Part shown: piece by piece, positions 51,442 to 61,011 of the stretch
Layout: every line of letters begins with the position of its first letter
How positions within the stretch are numbered: position 1 is the first letter of the stretch
Assembly: GCA_965267425.1 (NCBI GenBank)
Contig: OZ253959.1
Span: 2,170,001 to 2,234,000, forward strand
DNA: 64,000 nucleotides
From: G965267425 sp965267425
Lineage (GTDB): Bacteria > Bacteroidota > Bacteroidia > Flavobacteriales_E > Vicingaceae
Reading direction: 5' to 3'
The notes under the pieces: generated by a model
Told to the model about the DNA's origin: nothing
What the model saw: only the letters and a program-made list of their open reading frames with translations
Database searches by the model: none
Position numbers and translations under genes: made by a program

Positions 51442-53682
51442 ATGCAAAACCAACCAACTATGAGAAATTGGTATCTCATTTTGATTACCCTGTTAATCGG
51501 CAATCTTTCAAGCTCAGGACAAGGACTTAATTGGGTTCAAGAAATGAACGGCGGCTCCAACGGCCACATTAGCATTCGAGACATGGCAATAGACGTGACA
51601 GGTAATGTAACTGCAGTCGGCTCCTTCTCAGGTATTGTTGACTTTGACCCCGACACGGGAACTACCTCAAAAACCAGTGCTGGAAACTCAGACATCTTTA
51701 TCGCAAAATACAACCCACAAGGTGCTCTTTTATGGGTAAATTCTTATGGCAGCACCAGTCTTGATGCGGGTGATTACATTGCGCTGGATGACAATGACAA
51801 CATCTACGTTGCAGGCAGGTATCAAAATACGGTGAACTTTGGAGGAACATCGCATACCGCTATAGGAAGTTGGGATATATTCCTGGCCAAGTACAGTTCT
51901 TCAGGTACTTTGCGATGGGTTCATTCCTTTGGACAATGGAAAGATGATGATCCGGAAGGTTTGGCTGTTGGTGATTCCAATCATGTTTATTTATCAGGGA
52001 GCTACAGCGTACTATACGATTTAGATCCGGATACAGGAACGCATATGTTGAACAGTCATGGATTCACAGACATGTTTATCGCCAAATATGATGGACAGGG
52101 AAATTTTCAATGGGCACACGATTTTGGCTCAAACCGAGATGATGTTGCAAGACAGATTGCTGTAACAGATTCCAATGATGTTATTATGCAAGGATTATTC
52201 TGGTTTACTGTCGATTTTGATCCAGGTGCTGGTGTTGCCAATTTAACAGCTAAGGGTATCTATGATATGATGGTATTGTGTCTTGATAAAAATGGAAATT
52301 TCAAATGGGTCAATCAAATTGGTTCGAGTGATGATGACTTTGCCGCAGGTATTGTCACCGATCATAGTGGTCATGTGTACATTGCCGGCATAGTAGAAGA
52401 TACAGCTGACCTGGACCCAGGAACAGGTGTGAAACTTGTTGGAGGTTATGGAGGATTTCCGAATCGGGATATTTTTTTAGCCAAGTACAATTCCGCTAAT
52501 GGAAGCATGGTTTGGGCACATGGCTTTGCAACCAGTCAGAGTGAATCTGTTTTGGATGTTACCCTGGACACTGCGCAAAACCCAGTAATGACTGGATATT
52601 TTATCTCAACTTTAGATTTTGATCCAGGACCAGATTCCTTATTTCTGTCTACAGATGGAACAGCCGATATGGTCATTGCTAAATACCATGCATCAACGGG
52701 TTATTTGGACTGGGGATTTACAATTGGTGGAGACACCTACAGTGATTGGCCCTATGATGTGGCTGTGGATCAAAACAATGATGTATATGTACAAGGGGTT
52801 TTTGGACATGTGGTGGATTTTGATCCAAGTGTTCGTGTAGATACTATTGGAGATCCAACGGTTAGTCAAAGTAGATTTTTGGCCAAGTATTCCACTTGTT
52901 ATCCGATGCTGGTTAACGATTCTGCTCAAATATGTCAGGGTGATAGTTTCATTTTTCCAGACGGAGATGTTGCCTATTCAGCCACTATCGACACCAGTTT
53001 ATTGGGTTCTTCCAATGGTTGTGATAGTATGGTTGTTACTCAACTAACCATCAATCCGGTGCAACTGGATACAGATTCAGTGGTGATTTGTAGTGGTGAC
53101 AATTTCATGTTGCCAAATGGAATGATGGTTTCATTACCAGGAACATACAACAATATTTTCACAAATCAATATGGTTGTGACAGCAGCATTACTACAGTTT
53201 TAGACACCGTTGGTGTAGATGCCGGTGTTAGTATGACAGGCAATGAACTCTCAGCAGTTTTGTCAGGAGCCACTTACCAGTGGTTGAATTGTGATGATTC
53301 AACCACCATTACCGGAGAAACTTCTCAAATCTTCACCCCAGCGACCGCAGGAAATTATGCAGTGATTGTCAACGATGGATTTTGTATAGATACTTCCAAT
53401 TGTGTCGCTTTTAATTTTGTGGGCCTTCAGGAGAATCTTGAAAAATTGGTACAAATATTCCCAAATCCCGTAAATGATCAATTAAACATTGTATTGACAC
53501 AATCCGAAGCTCAAGTGCTTGTCAGACTTTTCAATTTACAAGGGCAGTTATTGCTTGAGGCCAATTACCAGAATCAAAAAGAATTTTCTCTTTCAACAGA
53601 CAGGTTGGTGGCAGGGCAATACTTATTGGAAATCCAATGGGAAGAAAAACGCGTAAGAACATCTATCCTTGTTAACCAATAG
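51442..53682 (+). CDS. SBBP-type beta-propeller protein with T9SS sorting domain
   Basis: A 746-residue secreted protein. Signal peptide MRNWYLILITLLIGNLSSSG-Q begins at the second Met (51460); the ATG at 51442 adds six residues and either may be used. At least eight blades with the motif DFDPG or DLDP and NVYVAG-like strands run from residue 30 to 480. Two Cys-bearing modules follow (NGCDSMVVTQLTI, YGCDSSITTVLDT), then YQWLNCDDSTTI and GFCIDTSNC, and finally the T9SS CTD (QIFPNPVNDQLNIVL). The architecture matches the gene at 30365, so they are likely paralogues. The stop is two bases from that of the convergent gene. Confidence 0.9.
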   Translation: MQNQPTMRNWYLILITLLIGNLSSSGQGLNWVQEMNGGSNGHISIRDMAIDVTGNVTAVGSFSGIVDFDPDTGTTSKTSAGNSDIFIAKYNPQGALLWVNSYGSTSLDAGDYIALDDNDNIYVAGRYQNTVNFGGTSHTAIGSWDIFLAKYSSSGTLRWVHSFGQWKDDDPEGLAVGDSNHVYLSGSYSVLYDLDPDTGTHMLNSHGFTDMFIAKYDGQGNFQWAHDFGSNRDDVARQIAVTDSNDVIMQGLFWFTVDFDPGAGVANLTAKGIYDMMVLCLDKNGNFKWVNQIGSSDDDFAAGIVTDHSGHVYIAGIVEDTADLDPGTGVKLVGGYGGFPNRDIFLAKYNSANGSMVWAHGFATSQSESVLDVTLDTAQNPVMTGYFISTLDFDPGPDSLFLSTDGTADMVIAKYHASTGYLDWGFTIGGDTYSDWPYDVAVDQNNDVYVQGVFGHVVDFDPSVRVDTIGDPTVSQSRFLAKYSTCYPMLVNDSAQICQGDSFIFPDGDVAYSATIDTSLLGSSNGCDSMVVTQLTINPVQLDTDSVVICSGDNFMLPNGMMVSLPGTYNNIFTNQYGCDSSITTVLDTVGVDAGVSMTGNELSAVLSGATYQWLNCDDSTTITGETSQIFTPATAGNYAVIVNDGFCIDTSNCVAFNFVGLQENLEKLVQIFPNPVNDQLNIVLTQSEAQVLVRLFNLQGQLLLEANYQNQKEFSLSTDRLVAGQYLLEIQWEEKRVRTSILVNQ

Positions 53683-53684
53683 AA

Positions 53685-54803
53685 TTACTGTACAATCAAT
53701 GTTCTGGTCACCACCGAATTCGGTGTTTTAAGCGAAATTAAATAGATTCCTTTGGGCCCATGAATTTCGAAGTTCTTCATCTCCAAATTTTTCGCTATTT
53801 GTTCCGAATGAACCAATTGACCTGCATGATTAAAAATATTCAACTCAGACACATTCAAACCTTTCCATTCAACTGTAAAATTTCCATTGACAGACGGATT
53901 CGGGTATACTAGAAGATTCATGTCAGCAATGGAAACACCTAAGTCGTCTCCTAAATCGGTAAGGGTGTTATTATGGCAATTAGTTGTGTCATCATCTAAA
54001 TTTGATGAGCACTTTCCGGCACTTGAAGCTGAATATATTGCTAAAATCTCAGAAGCCGTGAGTTCCTTGGAATACACAGTAAGTTCGTCTATTCGGCCAT
54101 TGGAGTATATGGTTCCATCATGAAAAAATTTCCCCATAACGGCGGCCTCATTTTGATTTCTCATGGCGGTATAATTGTAACCAATGCTGTCTGTTCCAGC
54201 CAATACCCATGTTGATAGTTCAACACCATTTAAATACAACTTAATACCAGAAGAAATACCCGAACCATCATACGTAGCCGCTACATGAATCCATGAGTTG
54301 GCATAAGCTGAAAGTGTCAGATTACTCCTTCTGCCAATAGCATTCAATTGCCCACCATTTGATCTACCATCATCATATATCCCCAATGCAAGGTGGTCAG
54401 GATCAGTGCCAGTAATTCGAAAAATATATTCACGAGAATAATTGGAACCTTTGGCGAAAATGCCAGTCTCATACACTTGTTCCGGATTAAGCCAACACTC
54501 TATGCTAAATGAGCGATCAGACGTTCCATTTCCAAAACTCAATGAATCACTATCCTGAATTAAAAGATAATCGTCAATTCCATCAAAATAGATCGAACTA
54601 CAGACAAAACCAGAGTCAATATAAGCTCCATTCATCATCTTTCCATGTTCACCTCCCCTTATGTCCTTGGCTGAATCCAAAACAACGTTGTCTGCATCCC
54701 ACCAGCTCACCAAATTGGAAACTGTATTAATACATTGCGAAAAACTGCTTTGAGCTGAAATGATCAAATACATTAAAAGTGCAATACGAGAAAGGAACAT
54801 CAT
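53685..54803 (-). CDS. LamG-like (concanavalin-type) protein with T9SS sorting domain
   Basis: A 372-residue secreted protein. The start at 54803 (MMFLSRIALLMYLIISAQSS) gives the signal peptide; an earlier in-frame Met adds 19 basic and hydrophobic residues and is less likely. Residues 25-260 form a LamG/jelly-roll domain: LVSWWDADNVVLDSAKDIRG, YFDGIDDYLLIQDSDSLSFG, RSFSIECWLNPEQ, WIHVAATYDGSG and GRIDELTVYSKELTASEILA are all typical. The T9SS CTD (VYPNPSVNGNFTVEW) resembles that at 35135. LamG domains bind glycans or proteins. Confidence 0.88.
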   Translation of the reverse strand: MMFLSRIALLMYLIISAQSSFSQCINTVSNLVSWWDADNVVLDSAKDIRGGEHGKMMNGAYIDSGFVCSSIYFDGIDDYLLIQDSDSLSFGNGTSDRSFSIECWLNPEQVYETGIFAKGSNYSREYIFRITGTDPDHLALGIYDDGRSNGGQLNAIGRRSNLTLSAYANSWIHVAATYDGSGISSGIKLYLNGVELSTWVLAGTDSIGYNYTAMRNQNEAAVMGKFFHDGTIYSNGRIDELTVYSKELTASEILAIYSASSAGKCSSNLDDDTTNCHNNTLTDLGDDLGVSIADMNLLVYPNPSVNGNFTVEWKGLNVSELNIFNHAGQLVHSEQIAKNLEMKNFEIHGPKGIYLISLKTPNSVVTRTLIVQ

Positions 54804-55046
54804 TCTTATTCTAATGAGAAACAAGGTAAAGATTATTCTACAATCAAGACGAATTTTCAAGTTTCATTGTTGCATGACTAGAAATTTGGTTATGATAAAA
54901 AAAACCGTGAGTTCCAGAAGAACAATATTAATCGGTTGCCGTGCAGTTACTTAATTACGTCAATATTCAACAAAACTAAGCTACATTTTTTCAGGTTATT
55001 CGATAATATTTCATTAAATTTAAACAACAAAGTCTTTGAAACCAAT

Positions 55047-55781
55047 ATGTTACGACATACCTTTCTTTTTATCCTGGGACTGTGTGGGTGCTTGGTAAGC
55101 CAACGCCCCTATGCTCAACAAAAAGAGCGTGAATTGCCCAAAGACTTTTATGTCATTCCTTCCATTCAGTTTGGCGTCAGTAATCCTATGGGCGGTTATC
55201 AATCAAAAGGAAAAGAATCCCCTTTTAGTAACTTCCGTGGGTTCGCCGAAACTGGAGGCTTGACGGATATTTCCTTGATGTTGAACACTGGACCAAAGAA
55301 CATCAGTATTCTAATCAATTATATATCCTTTAAAAATGATGTTGACAATGATGCGCTTTCCAATTGGCTGGGTAGTACAAATGACTTGGAAATTTCCCAG
55401 GCAACTTCATGGGTTCATCATGCTTTTTTGTTTGGAGTTACGAAATCCTTCATTTTGAAAAAGTTCTCCATTGATGTTGGCGGATCTATTGGTGGCGTAT
55501 ACACAGAAACTCCTTCACTCAGCATTGATTACCACGGCTTTTACAACCCAAGTGACATAGATGTTGTTAGCCAAGATGCAGGAAAGATGGTCATTAATCC
55601 TCAAGTTCAATTGAGACGAACGGTGATTAAGAATTGGCAATTGGCGTTAAAGATGTCCTGGCTTGTACCAGCTCCATCGAACCATGGTGATTATTTTTAC
55701 AACCCCAACCCTAGGGAACCCATTCGCTACAAGATAAACTCGTTGAACACGAGTATGGGAATTTCATACGTGTGGAAATAA
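55047..55781 (+). CDS. Outer-membrane beta-barrel-like protein
   Basis: A 244-residue exported protein. The start at 55047 gives a signal peptide (MLRHTFLFILGLCGCLVS, cleavage before QQKERE); the frame upstream has no signal-like residues. The body has alternating strands with aromatic belts (YVIPSIQFGVSNPMGGYQ, FSIDVGGSIGGVYTETPS, WQLALKMSWLVPAP) and ends TSMGISYVWK, in keeping with a small porin-like barrel. No named family. It is a single gene, 197 bases before pyrC. Confidence 0.7.
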   Translation: MLRHTFLFILGLCGCLVSQRPYAQQKERELPKDFYVIPSIQFGVSNPMGGYQSKGKESPFSNFRGFAETGGLTDISLMLNTGPKNISILINYISFKNDVDNDALSNWLGSTNDLEISQATSWVHHAFLFGVTKSFILKKFSIDVGGSIGGVYTETPSLSIDYHGFYNPSDIDVVSQDAGKMVINPQVQLRRTVIKNWQLALKMSWLVPAPSNHGDYFYNPNPREPIRYKINSLNTSMGISYVWK

Positions 55782-55882
55782 TTGAGAACAGCACAACTCT
55801 TATTGACCTTATTGAATAAAAAATTATCATCTAAATATTCGTTTCAGATCTAAAAAAGTCACACGAACAAAACGGACTTTTA

Positions 55883-55890
55883 TATCTTTG
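55883..55890 (+). promoter_or_regulatory. Bacteroidota -7 promoter element of pyrC
   Basis: TATCTTTG matches the TAnnTTTG -7 consensus exactly, placing the transcription start near 55897 and a 5' UTR of about 80 bases before the ATG. A clear TTG -33 box is not visible. The UTR holds a 6-bp inverted repeat (TTGTGT/ACACAA), which could matter for control by pyrimidines; that is only a possibility. Confidence 0.5.
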
Positions 55891-55977
55891 CCACCAAAGA
55901 AAGAATGCTCAAAAATCCATGTTGTGTGAGCTTCTTTTTCAACACAAATCCTTTGCAAATTAAATGTCCGATTCAAC

Positions 55978-57321
55978 ATGCAACAACAAACATTAATTAA
56001 GAATGCTACCCTGGTAAATGAAGGAAAAACCTTTGTTTCTGATGTGCTGATTTCCAATGGGGTAATTGATCAAATTGGAGATATTGAAGTCTCAACGGCA
56101 TACAAAGTGATTGATGGAACGGGCAAACATCTCTTACCGGGAATTATTGACGGACAAGTGCATTTTAGAGATCCAGGGTTCACCCACAAGGCGGATATGT
56201 ATTCAGAGACCAAAGCTGCTGTTGCTGGTGGAGTGACATCCTTTATCGACATGCCCAATACCAATCCAAACGTGTTAACTATGGATGCGCTGAATGAAAA
56301 ATATGAAATCGCTTCGCAAAAGTCATTGGCCAATTACTCCTTTTTTATGGGGGTAAACGGAGACAATATTGATGAGGTGGTTCAGATGGATACATCTCAG
56401 TTCATTGGTGTATCTGACGACGGATTGTACTTTACCAAAAAAGGAAACTTGCTGGCGGACAATCCTGAAACCATGGAAAAATTATTTTCAAGATGCCCCA
56501 CCATCATTGCCATTCATTCTGAGAAAGAAGCCATAGTGGAGGCCAATGAAATTGCCTTTCGCGAAAAGTATGGTGAAGACATTCCCGCAAAATACCACCC
56601 CATTATTCGAAGTACTGAAGGATGTTATGAATCCACAAAAAGGGCCATTGACATTGCCAAAAAACACAATGCCAGGTTGCATATTTTACACCTGACCACG
56701 GATGCAGAAACACCCTTGTTTCAAAACGATATTCCATTGGAAGTAAAACGCATTACCACGGAAGTTTCAGTTCACCACTTGTGGTTTTCAGACAAAGATT
56801 ACGAACGATTGGGCATGTTGATCAAATGGAACCCCGCCATCAAAACGGAAAAAGATAAAAAAGGATTATTGAACGCCCTCCTGGATGACCGAATCGACTT
56901 GATTACCACGGACCATGCTCCGCATGTGTTGGAAGAAAAGCAACAGACCTATTTTAATTCCATGTCTGGAGCACCCATGGTGCAGCATTCCTTGAACTGT
57001 ATGTTGGAATTCCACAACCAAGGGTTAATATCATTGGAAAAAATAGTCGAGAAAATGTGCCACAATCCTGCCATTTTATACAAAATGACTAATCGCGGAT
57101 ACATTCGTCAAGGCTACCAAGCCGACTTAGTATTGGTGGATTTAAATGCTGAATGGACCGTATCCAAAGACAATGTATTGTACAAATGCGGCTGGTCTCC
57201 TTTGGAAGGCACCACATTTCACTCTTCCGTTGAGCAGACCTTTGTGAATGGAAATTTGGTGTATGACAACGGAACGTTTCATGACCAGGTCAAAGGCCAG
57301 AAAATAGCGTTTGGAAGTTAA
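55978..57321 (+). CDS. pyrC: Dihydroorotase
   Basis: A 447-residue cyclic amidohydrolase that closes N-carbamoyl-aspartate to dihydroorotate in pyrimidine synthesis. Recognised motifs are the metal site GQVHFRDPG near residue 60, AVAGGVTSFIDMPNTNP, the catalytic TTDHAPHVLEEK near residue 315, and SGAPMVQHSLNCML. The first His of the usual HxH metal pair is Gln60 here, followed by His62. As far as I recall this QVHFR pattern recurs in the dihydroorotases of this phylum, so the enzyme should still be active. The family is otherwise complete in length. A -7 promoter lies 88 bases upstream. Confidence 0.92.
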   Translation: MQQQTLIKNATLVNEGKTFVSDVLISNGVIDQIGDIEVSTAYKVIDGTGKHLLPGIIDGQVHFRDPGFTHKADMYSETKAAVAGGVTSFIDMPNTNPNVLTMDALNEKYEIASQKSLANYSFFMGVNGDNIDEVVQMDTSQFIGVSDDGLYFTKKGNLLADNPETMEKLFSRCPTIIAIHSEKEAIVEANEIAFREKYGEDIPAKYHPIIRSTEGCYESTKRAIDIAKKHNARLHILHLTTDAETPLFQNDIPLEVKRITTEVSVHHLWFSDKDYERLGMLIKWNPAIKTEKDKKGLLNALLDDRIDLITTDHAPHVLEEKQQTYFNSMSGAPMVQHSLNCMLEFHNQGLISLEKIVEKMCHNPAILYKMTNRGYIRQGYQADLVLVDLNAEWTVSKDNVLYKCGWSPLEGTTFHSSVEQTFVNGNLVYDNGTFHDQVKGQKIAFGS

Positions 57322-57364
57322 CTTATCACCCTGGTTTATTTACCTGCTGAGATTCTTTTTTTAC

Positions 57365-57450
57365 GAAGCGATACCTTCATTCTTGGAGGAACTGTGCTCC
57401 CGCCATTCGCTGCAATCGCCTGTGGCGGATTTCCGCTGCTGTCGGTGCTA
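57365..57450 (-). repeat. Dispersed structured intergenic element, copy E (86 bp)
   Basis: Box GAAGCGATACCTT, 32-base spacing, CCCGCCATTCGCTGC, hairpin AATCGCC/GGCGGATT with a 3-base loop and one bulged base, GCTGCTGTCGGTGCTA. No insert, so it shows the uninterrupted form with the same CCATTCGCTGCAATCGCC core as copy F. It lies between convergent genes 286 bases apart. Confidence 0.85.
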
Positions 57451-57607
57451 GACATTAAGCTACTGTGAATCTATCCAGGCAGAAACAGACCTTATCGTTT
57501 TACATTCAACCAACTTGTCATTTACATTGATTAAATCATCTTCAAGCTTCAATTGAACCACTTGTAAATATGTACCCAGAAATACCAGTTAAGAGCTTCA
57601 GCAAAGA

Positions 57608-60600
57608 TCAGCTTATCTTATTCTTTTTATCCTTTCCAACTCGAATCTTAAAATCGTCAATGGTTCCAAAGATTTTAAGGTTGAGGTAACGAATTCTTTT
57701 GTTCGGATCCACTTCAATGATTTCATCATCCCCAATTTCACCATCCTTGGTTTTCTTATTGCCAAAAAGCTTATAACGTGCACCTTGACGAATCATTTTC
57801 CATGGGATTCGCACGTAATATTCGATCTCATCATTCAAACTTTGCGTACCCGAAAGATCCATGTGACCAATGGTAGATTCTATGGTCATGTTGGGAATCG
57901 TCATTAATCCATTTGTAATATCAATATGGTTTGCTAGGGTATCAAATCGCAGGTTGTTCAAATCTTTATCTCCGAAATAATCCGAAAGCAATTGCATAGG
58001 TTCATAGTTTACCAACCGACCGTCCAGCACCTCAACATCCATGTGAATTTCGGATTGATCGAGATCCGGAACCAAATCCGGGTAAACACGAATGTTTCCC
58101 GTGGTGTGCGTGGTAAGTTTACCATGCAGATTTTCAGAAAGTTCAACATCTTGTCCAAATTTTTCAATCTTAAAAAGCAGTTGATCAATATCCACATTCG
58201 TCATATGTAGATTGGGTTTCATGTATACATGTTTGGGATCACTTCCATTGAAATAGCCGGACATGGCAACAGATCCACCCGCCATATTCATGCTTAAGGT
58301 ATCAATGTACAAGTAATGGTTCTCAGTAGTTCTCAATCGAGCATGAACTTGCTGAATATCAAGATGGTGATTAATAAAATGATCAATATCTACGTCAAAC
58401 TTCATGTCCGTAAATGGCAACTCATAAATGTTAAAAGCTTCAGCATGTGCTGCCACATCTTCCGTTGTTTTTTCCACCTTCCTGTGAGGTTCACTTTGAT
58501 TCGAAGGCGGTTCAAGGTTGAAGTTTGTCAATTGATCCAAATCAATGTAATTGGCAGTGAGACCAAGATAATTGTCACGTTTTTTGATGCTCGAATCATC
58601 TCCCAAATAATAATTCATGTCAACATCAAAAACCGTTCGGCCCATCTTCCCATGAAATTTCTGCAACATTAAATGATCATCTTCAAAATGAATTCGTCCG
58701 CGAAAATCTTCAAAACGCATAGGATGTAAATGCATTTTGGCAGTTAGTTTATCCAAATCAACATCCACCGAATGCAAGTGGGAGTTTTTGTAATGGAAGC
58801 TTGAATTCACATGCAGTTCAAGATTATCTAATTCTTCATGGCGATAATCTTCAGGCACATAATTTTCACCCTTATAGGAAAATAAATCTTCCAGTTTTAA
58901 CCTATCCGAATGAACGGAAATGTCCAAATCCACATCGCCATTCAATTCCGGCTGCATCCAAAATTCAAAATCGTGAACAAAACCATCAAAATGAAAATCC
59001 GACTGATCGATATGACCCGTAAAATCAACAATTTGTAAGTCATGTTCATCAATTAAGATGTCCGCATGAAAATCGTGCAATTCATGTGGGTAATGTTTTA
59101 GCTGGGCGTGCAAGCTATCAATGAAAAACTCGCCAATGGGTAAATATTCGGATTCGGTAATGGCCTTCGCTGAAGAATTTAGCGAAAGACCCAAACTCAA
59201 ATCTTCAATTTGCTCGTTAATTCCTGTACTATCCTGCTCAGAATAATTCGTAAGTTCAGCCAAATCCAGCATCTTAGACTCTACCTCTAAATGGGCGATT
59301 ACGGGTATGTCCGTATGATGCAGGACCGCAGGTAAATCAGATAAGTAACCTTTCAACTGCAAGTCAGTATTTCCCAATTGAACATCAAACAAGCTTATGT
59401 CTGCTTGTTTGCCATTCATGACCATATGCAGGTTTAAATTATCCAGCGGAGCAGGTAAGTCCGTTGAAGCAAAGTGCAAATTGTTCACTTTAAAGTCGCT
59501 GAAGTAAGCCTTGTTCAGATCCTTTAACGCCAATTCCGGATTATCCAAATCAATCACATCATGGAATTTCATGTGCATTTCCACTTCTCCGTTCGGCTCT
59601 TTAATGTCATCCAAATTCAAAAACTCCACCAAAAACCCAACGTCAAAGTCGGCATCCAACTCCATTTTGATATCCGGATGTTCAAAGTTGGTCACATAAA
59701 CAGCACCCACAAATTTCCCCTTTTCAAGATTGGCCGTCATATTTTCCAGCGAGAATTCCATGGTTTCCAGGGTATTTTTTGACCCTGTGGTAAAGTGCCC
59801 CACAAACCCCATATCATCTACAATCAAGGATTTTTCTATGTTTTCCAGAAAAGCCTCACTGGCACCAAATTGAACATCAATAAAAGGCGTTTGCCCATGG
59901 ATGGTAGGCCCATTGACTTTGGCATTGAAGTAGATTTTTCCGGCATTTCTATAACGCTCTAATACCGGAATGACATCGTGAGGCGCAAAGGCAATTAGCA
60001 TGTCAAAATTCGGTTTTGTTCCACTCACCTCGAAATCAATGTCCAGATCATTTTTGGTATCAATGGATCCCTTGATTTGAAATTCTCCATGTTCCATAAC
60101 AATGCCAGATGGCTCAAACTCAATGATACCCGTTTCACTATTGATGTGGATATCGGTGTGAAACTCAAAATATTTATCGTGAACATAGGTAGTATCTCCG
60201 TCATTATAAATGTCCAGTTTAAAATCAGTGTCAATGTGCGCATTGATCAACTCTTCCCCCGTTTCAAAGCCACCGTCCGCATAGAAGAGATACGTTTCAA
60301 CATCTACCTTCGTAGCTTCATCGTACTTGTGAATGTCCAAATTCCTTAGCTGAACGGATTGCAGGTGAATTTTAATTTCTTCGCCCTCACCTCCTTCTGA
60401 AGTCGTTGCAAACGCATTTTGCAGATTATTGGTACCATCTTCGTGCAGTACAATATTGAAATAACCGTCTTCAATGACTAAGGAATGTACATCGTAGTTA
60501 CCTTCCAATATATCCTGCAGGTTAAAACCGAGGTAAATGTCTTTAACATCCAGAATGACGTTGGTTGTATCATCTTTATCTTCATAGATACGAACGTCAT

Positions 60601-60829
60601 CTATTTTGAAAGAGACGTCAGGGAAATTTTCAAAGGGCGCCAAATGGGTATCACCTATTTCCAGTAGTCCCTGGTGTCCCCTATTCATGGTTTCCAATTG
60701 ACTTTGAACTATGGCATCCTGCTTTATATAAATGATTAAAATAAGCCCAACCACAAGCACAACAGGTGCCAGCAAGAGCCATATGAAAAAGCGTCTTAGT
60801 TGTTTAATTCTTTTAGCATTTTTTGCCAT
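57608..60829 (-). CDS. Very large AsmA-like protein
   Basis: A 1073-residue protein with a basic N-terminus, one membrane segment (about residues 16-36, FIWLLLAPVVLVVGLILIIY) and a long beta-rich body in the periplasm. Features of the AsmA/TamB group are the N-terminal DVSFKIDDVRIYED and LDVKDIYLGFNLQDI, repeated short sheets, and a C-terminal domain (MDLSGTQSLNDEIEYYVRIP). Such proteins form lipid-transfer bridges between the membranes. It is strikingly rich in His and Asp (LHDFHADILIDEHDLQIVDF), which is unusual. It is convergent with pyrC. Confidence 0.87.
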   Translation of the reverse strand: MAKNAKRIKQLRRFFIWLLLAPVVLVVGLILIIYIKQDAIVQSQLETMNRGHQGLLEIGDTHLAPFENFPDVSFKIDDVRIYEDKDDTTNVILDVKDIYLGFNLQDILEGNYDVHSLVIEDGYFNIVLHEDGTNNLQNAFATTSEGGEGEEIKIHLQSVQLRNLDIHKYDEATKVDVETYLFYADGGFETGEELINAHIDTDFKLDIYNDGDTTYVHDKYFEFHTDIHINSETGIIEFEPSGIVMEHGEFQIKGSIDTKNDLDIDFEVSGTKPNFDMLIAFAPHDVIPVLERYRNAGKIYFNAKVNGPTIHGQTPFIDVQFGASEAFLENIEKSLIVDDMGFVGHFTTGSKNTLETMEFSLENMTANLEKGKFVGAVYVTNFEHPDIKMELDADFDVGFLVEFLNLDDIKEPNGEVEMHMKFHDVIDLDNPELALKDLNKAYFSDFKVNNLHFASTDLPAPLDNLNLHMVMNGKQADISLFDVQLGNTDLQLKGYLSDLPAVLHHTDIPVIAHLEVESKMLDLAELTNYSEQDSTGINEQIEDLSLGLSLNSSAKAITESEYLPIGEFFIDSLHAQLKHYPHELHDFHADILIDEHDLQIVDFTGHIDQSDFHFDGFVHDFEFWMQPELNGDVDLDISVHSDRLKLEDLFSYKGENYVPEDYRHEELDNLELHVNSSFHYKNSHLHSVDVDLDKLTAKMHLHPMRFEDFRGRIHFEDDHLMLQKFHGKMGRTVFDVDMNYYLGDDSSIKKRDNYLGLTANYIDLDQLTNFNLEPPSNQSEPHRKVEKTTEDVAAHAEAFNIYELPFTDMKFDVDIDHFINHHLDIQQVHARLRTTENHYLYIDTLSMNMAGGSVAMSGYFNGSDPKHVYMKPNLHMTNVDIDQLLFKIEKFGQDVELSENLHGKLTTHTTGNIRVYPDLVPDLDQSEIHMDVEVLDGRLVNYEPMQLLSDYFGDKDLNNLRFDTLANHIDITNGLMTIPNMTIESTIGHMDLSGTQSLNDEIEYYVRIPWKMIRQGARYKLFGNKKTKDGEIGDDEIIEVDPNKRIRYLNLKIFGTIDDFKIRVGKDKKNKIS

Positions 60830-61011
60830 CTAATTCACAACAAATTCAATTGAAAGGTAAAATTATTAAAACAATGCTAAACTTTCGGGGGTAGATTGAA
60901 TGACCTAAAAATCTTTAGGCATAGATGTGTCCCTTTAAGGTAGCGTTTGAATTTTGAGAAAAATAAAGACTGAATTACAATGACAATTAAAGTCTTTAAT
61001 CCTATAAAGGA

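Noticed and set aside
57460..57588. A 42-codon minus-strand open frame with protein-like sequence (VQLKLEDDLINVNDKL).
   Set aside because: It is short, has only a GTG or TTG start, and has no recognisable relative; it may be a remnant but support is too weak to annotate.
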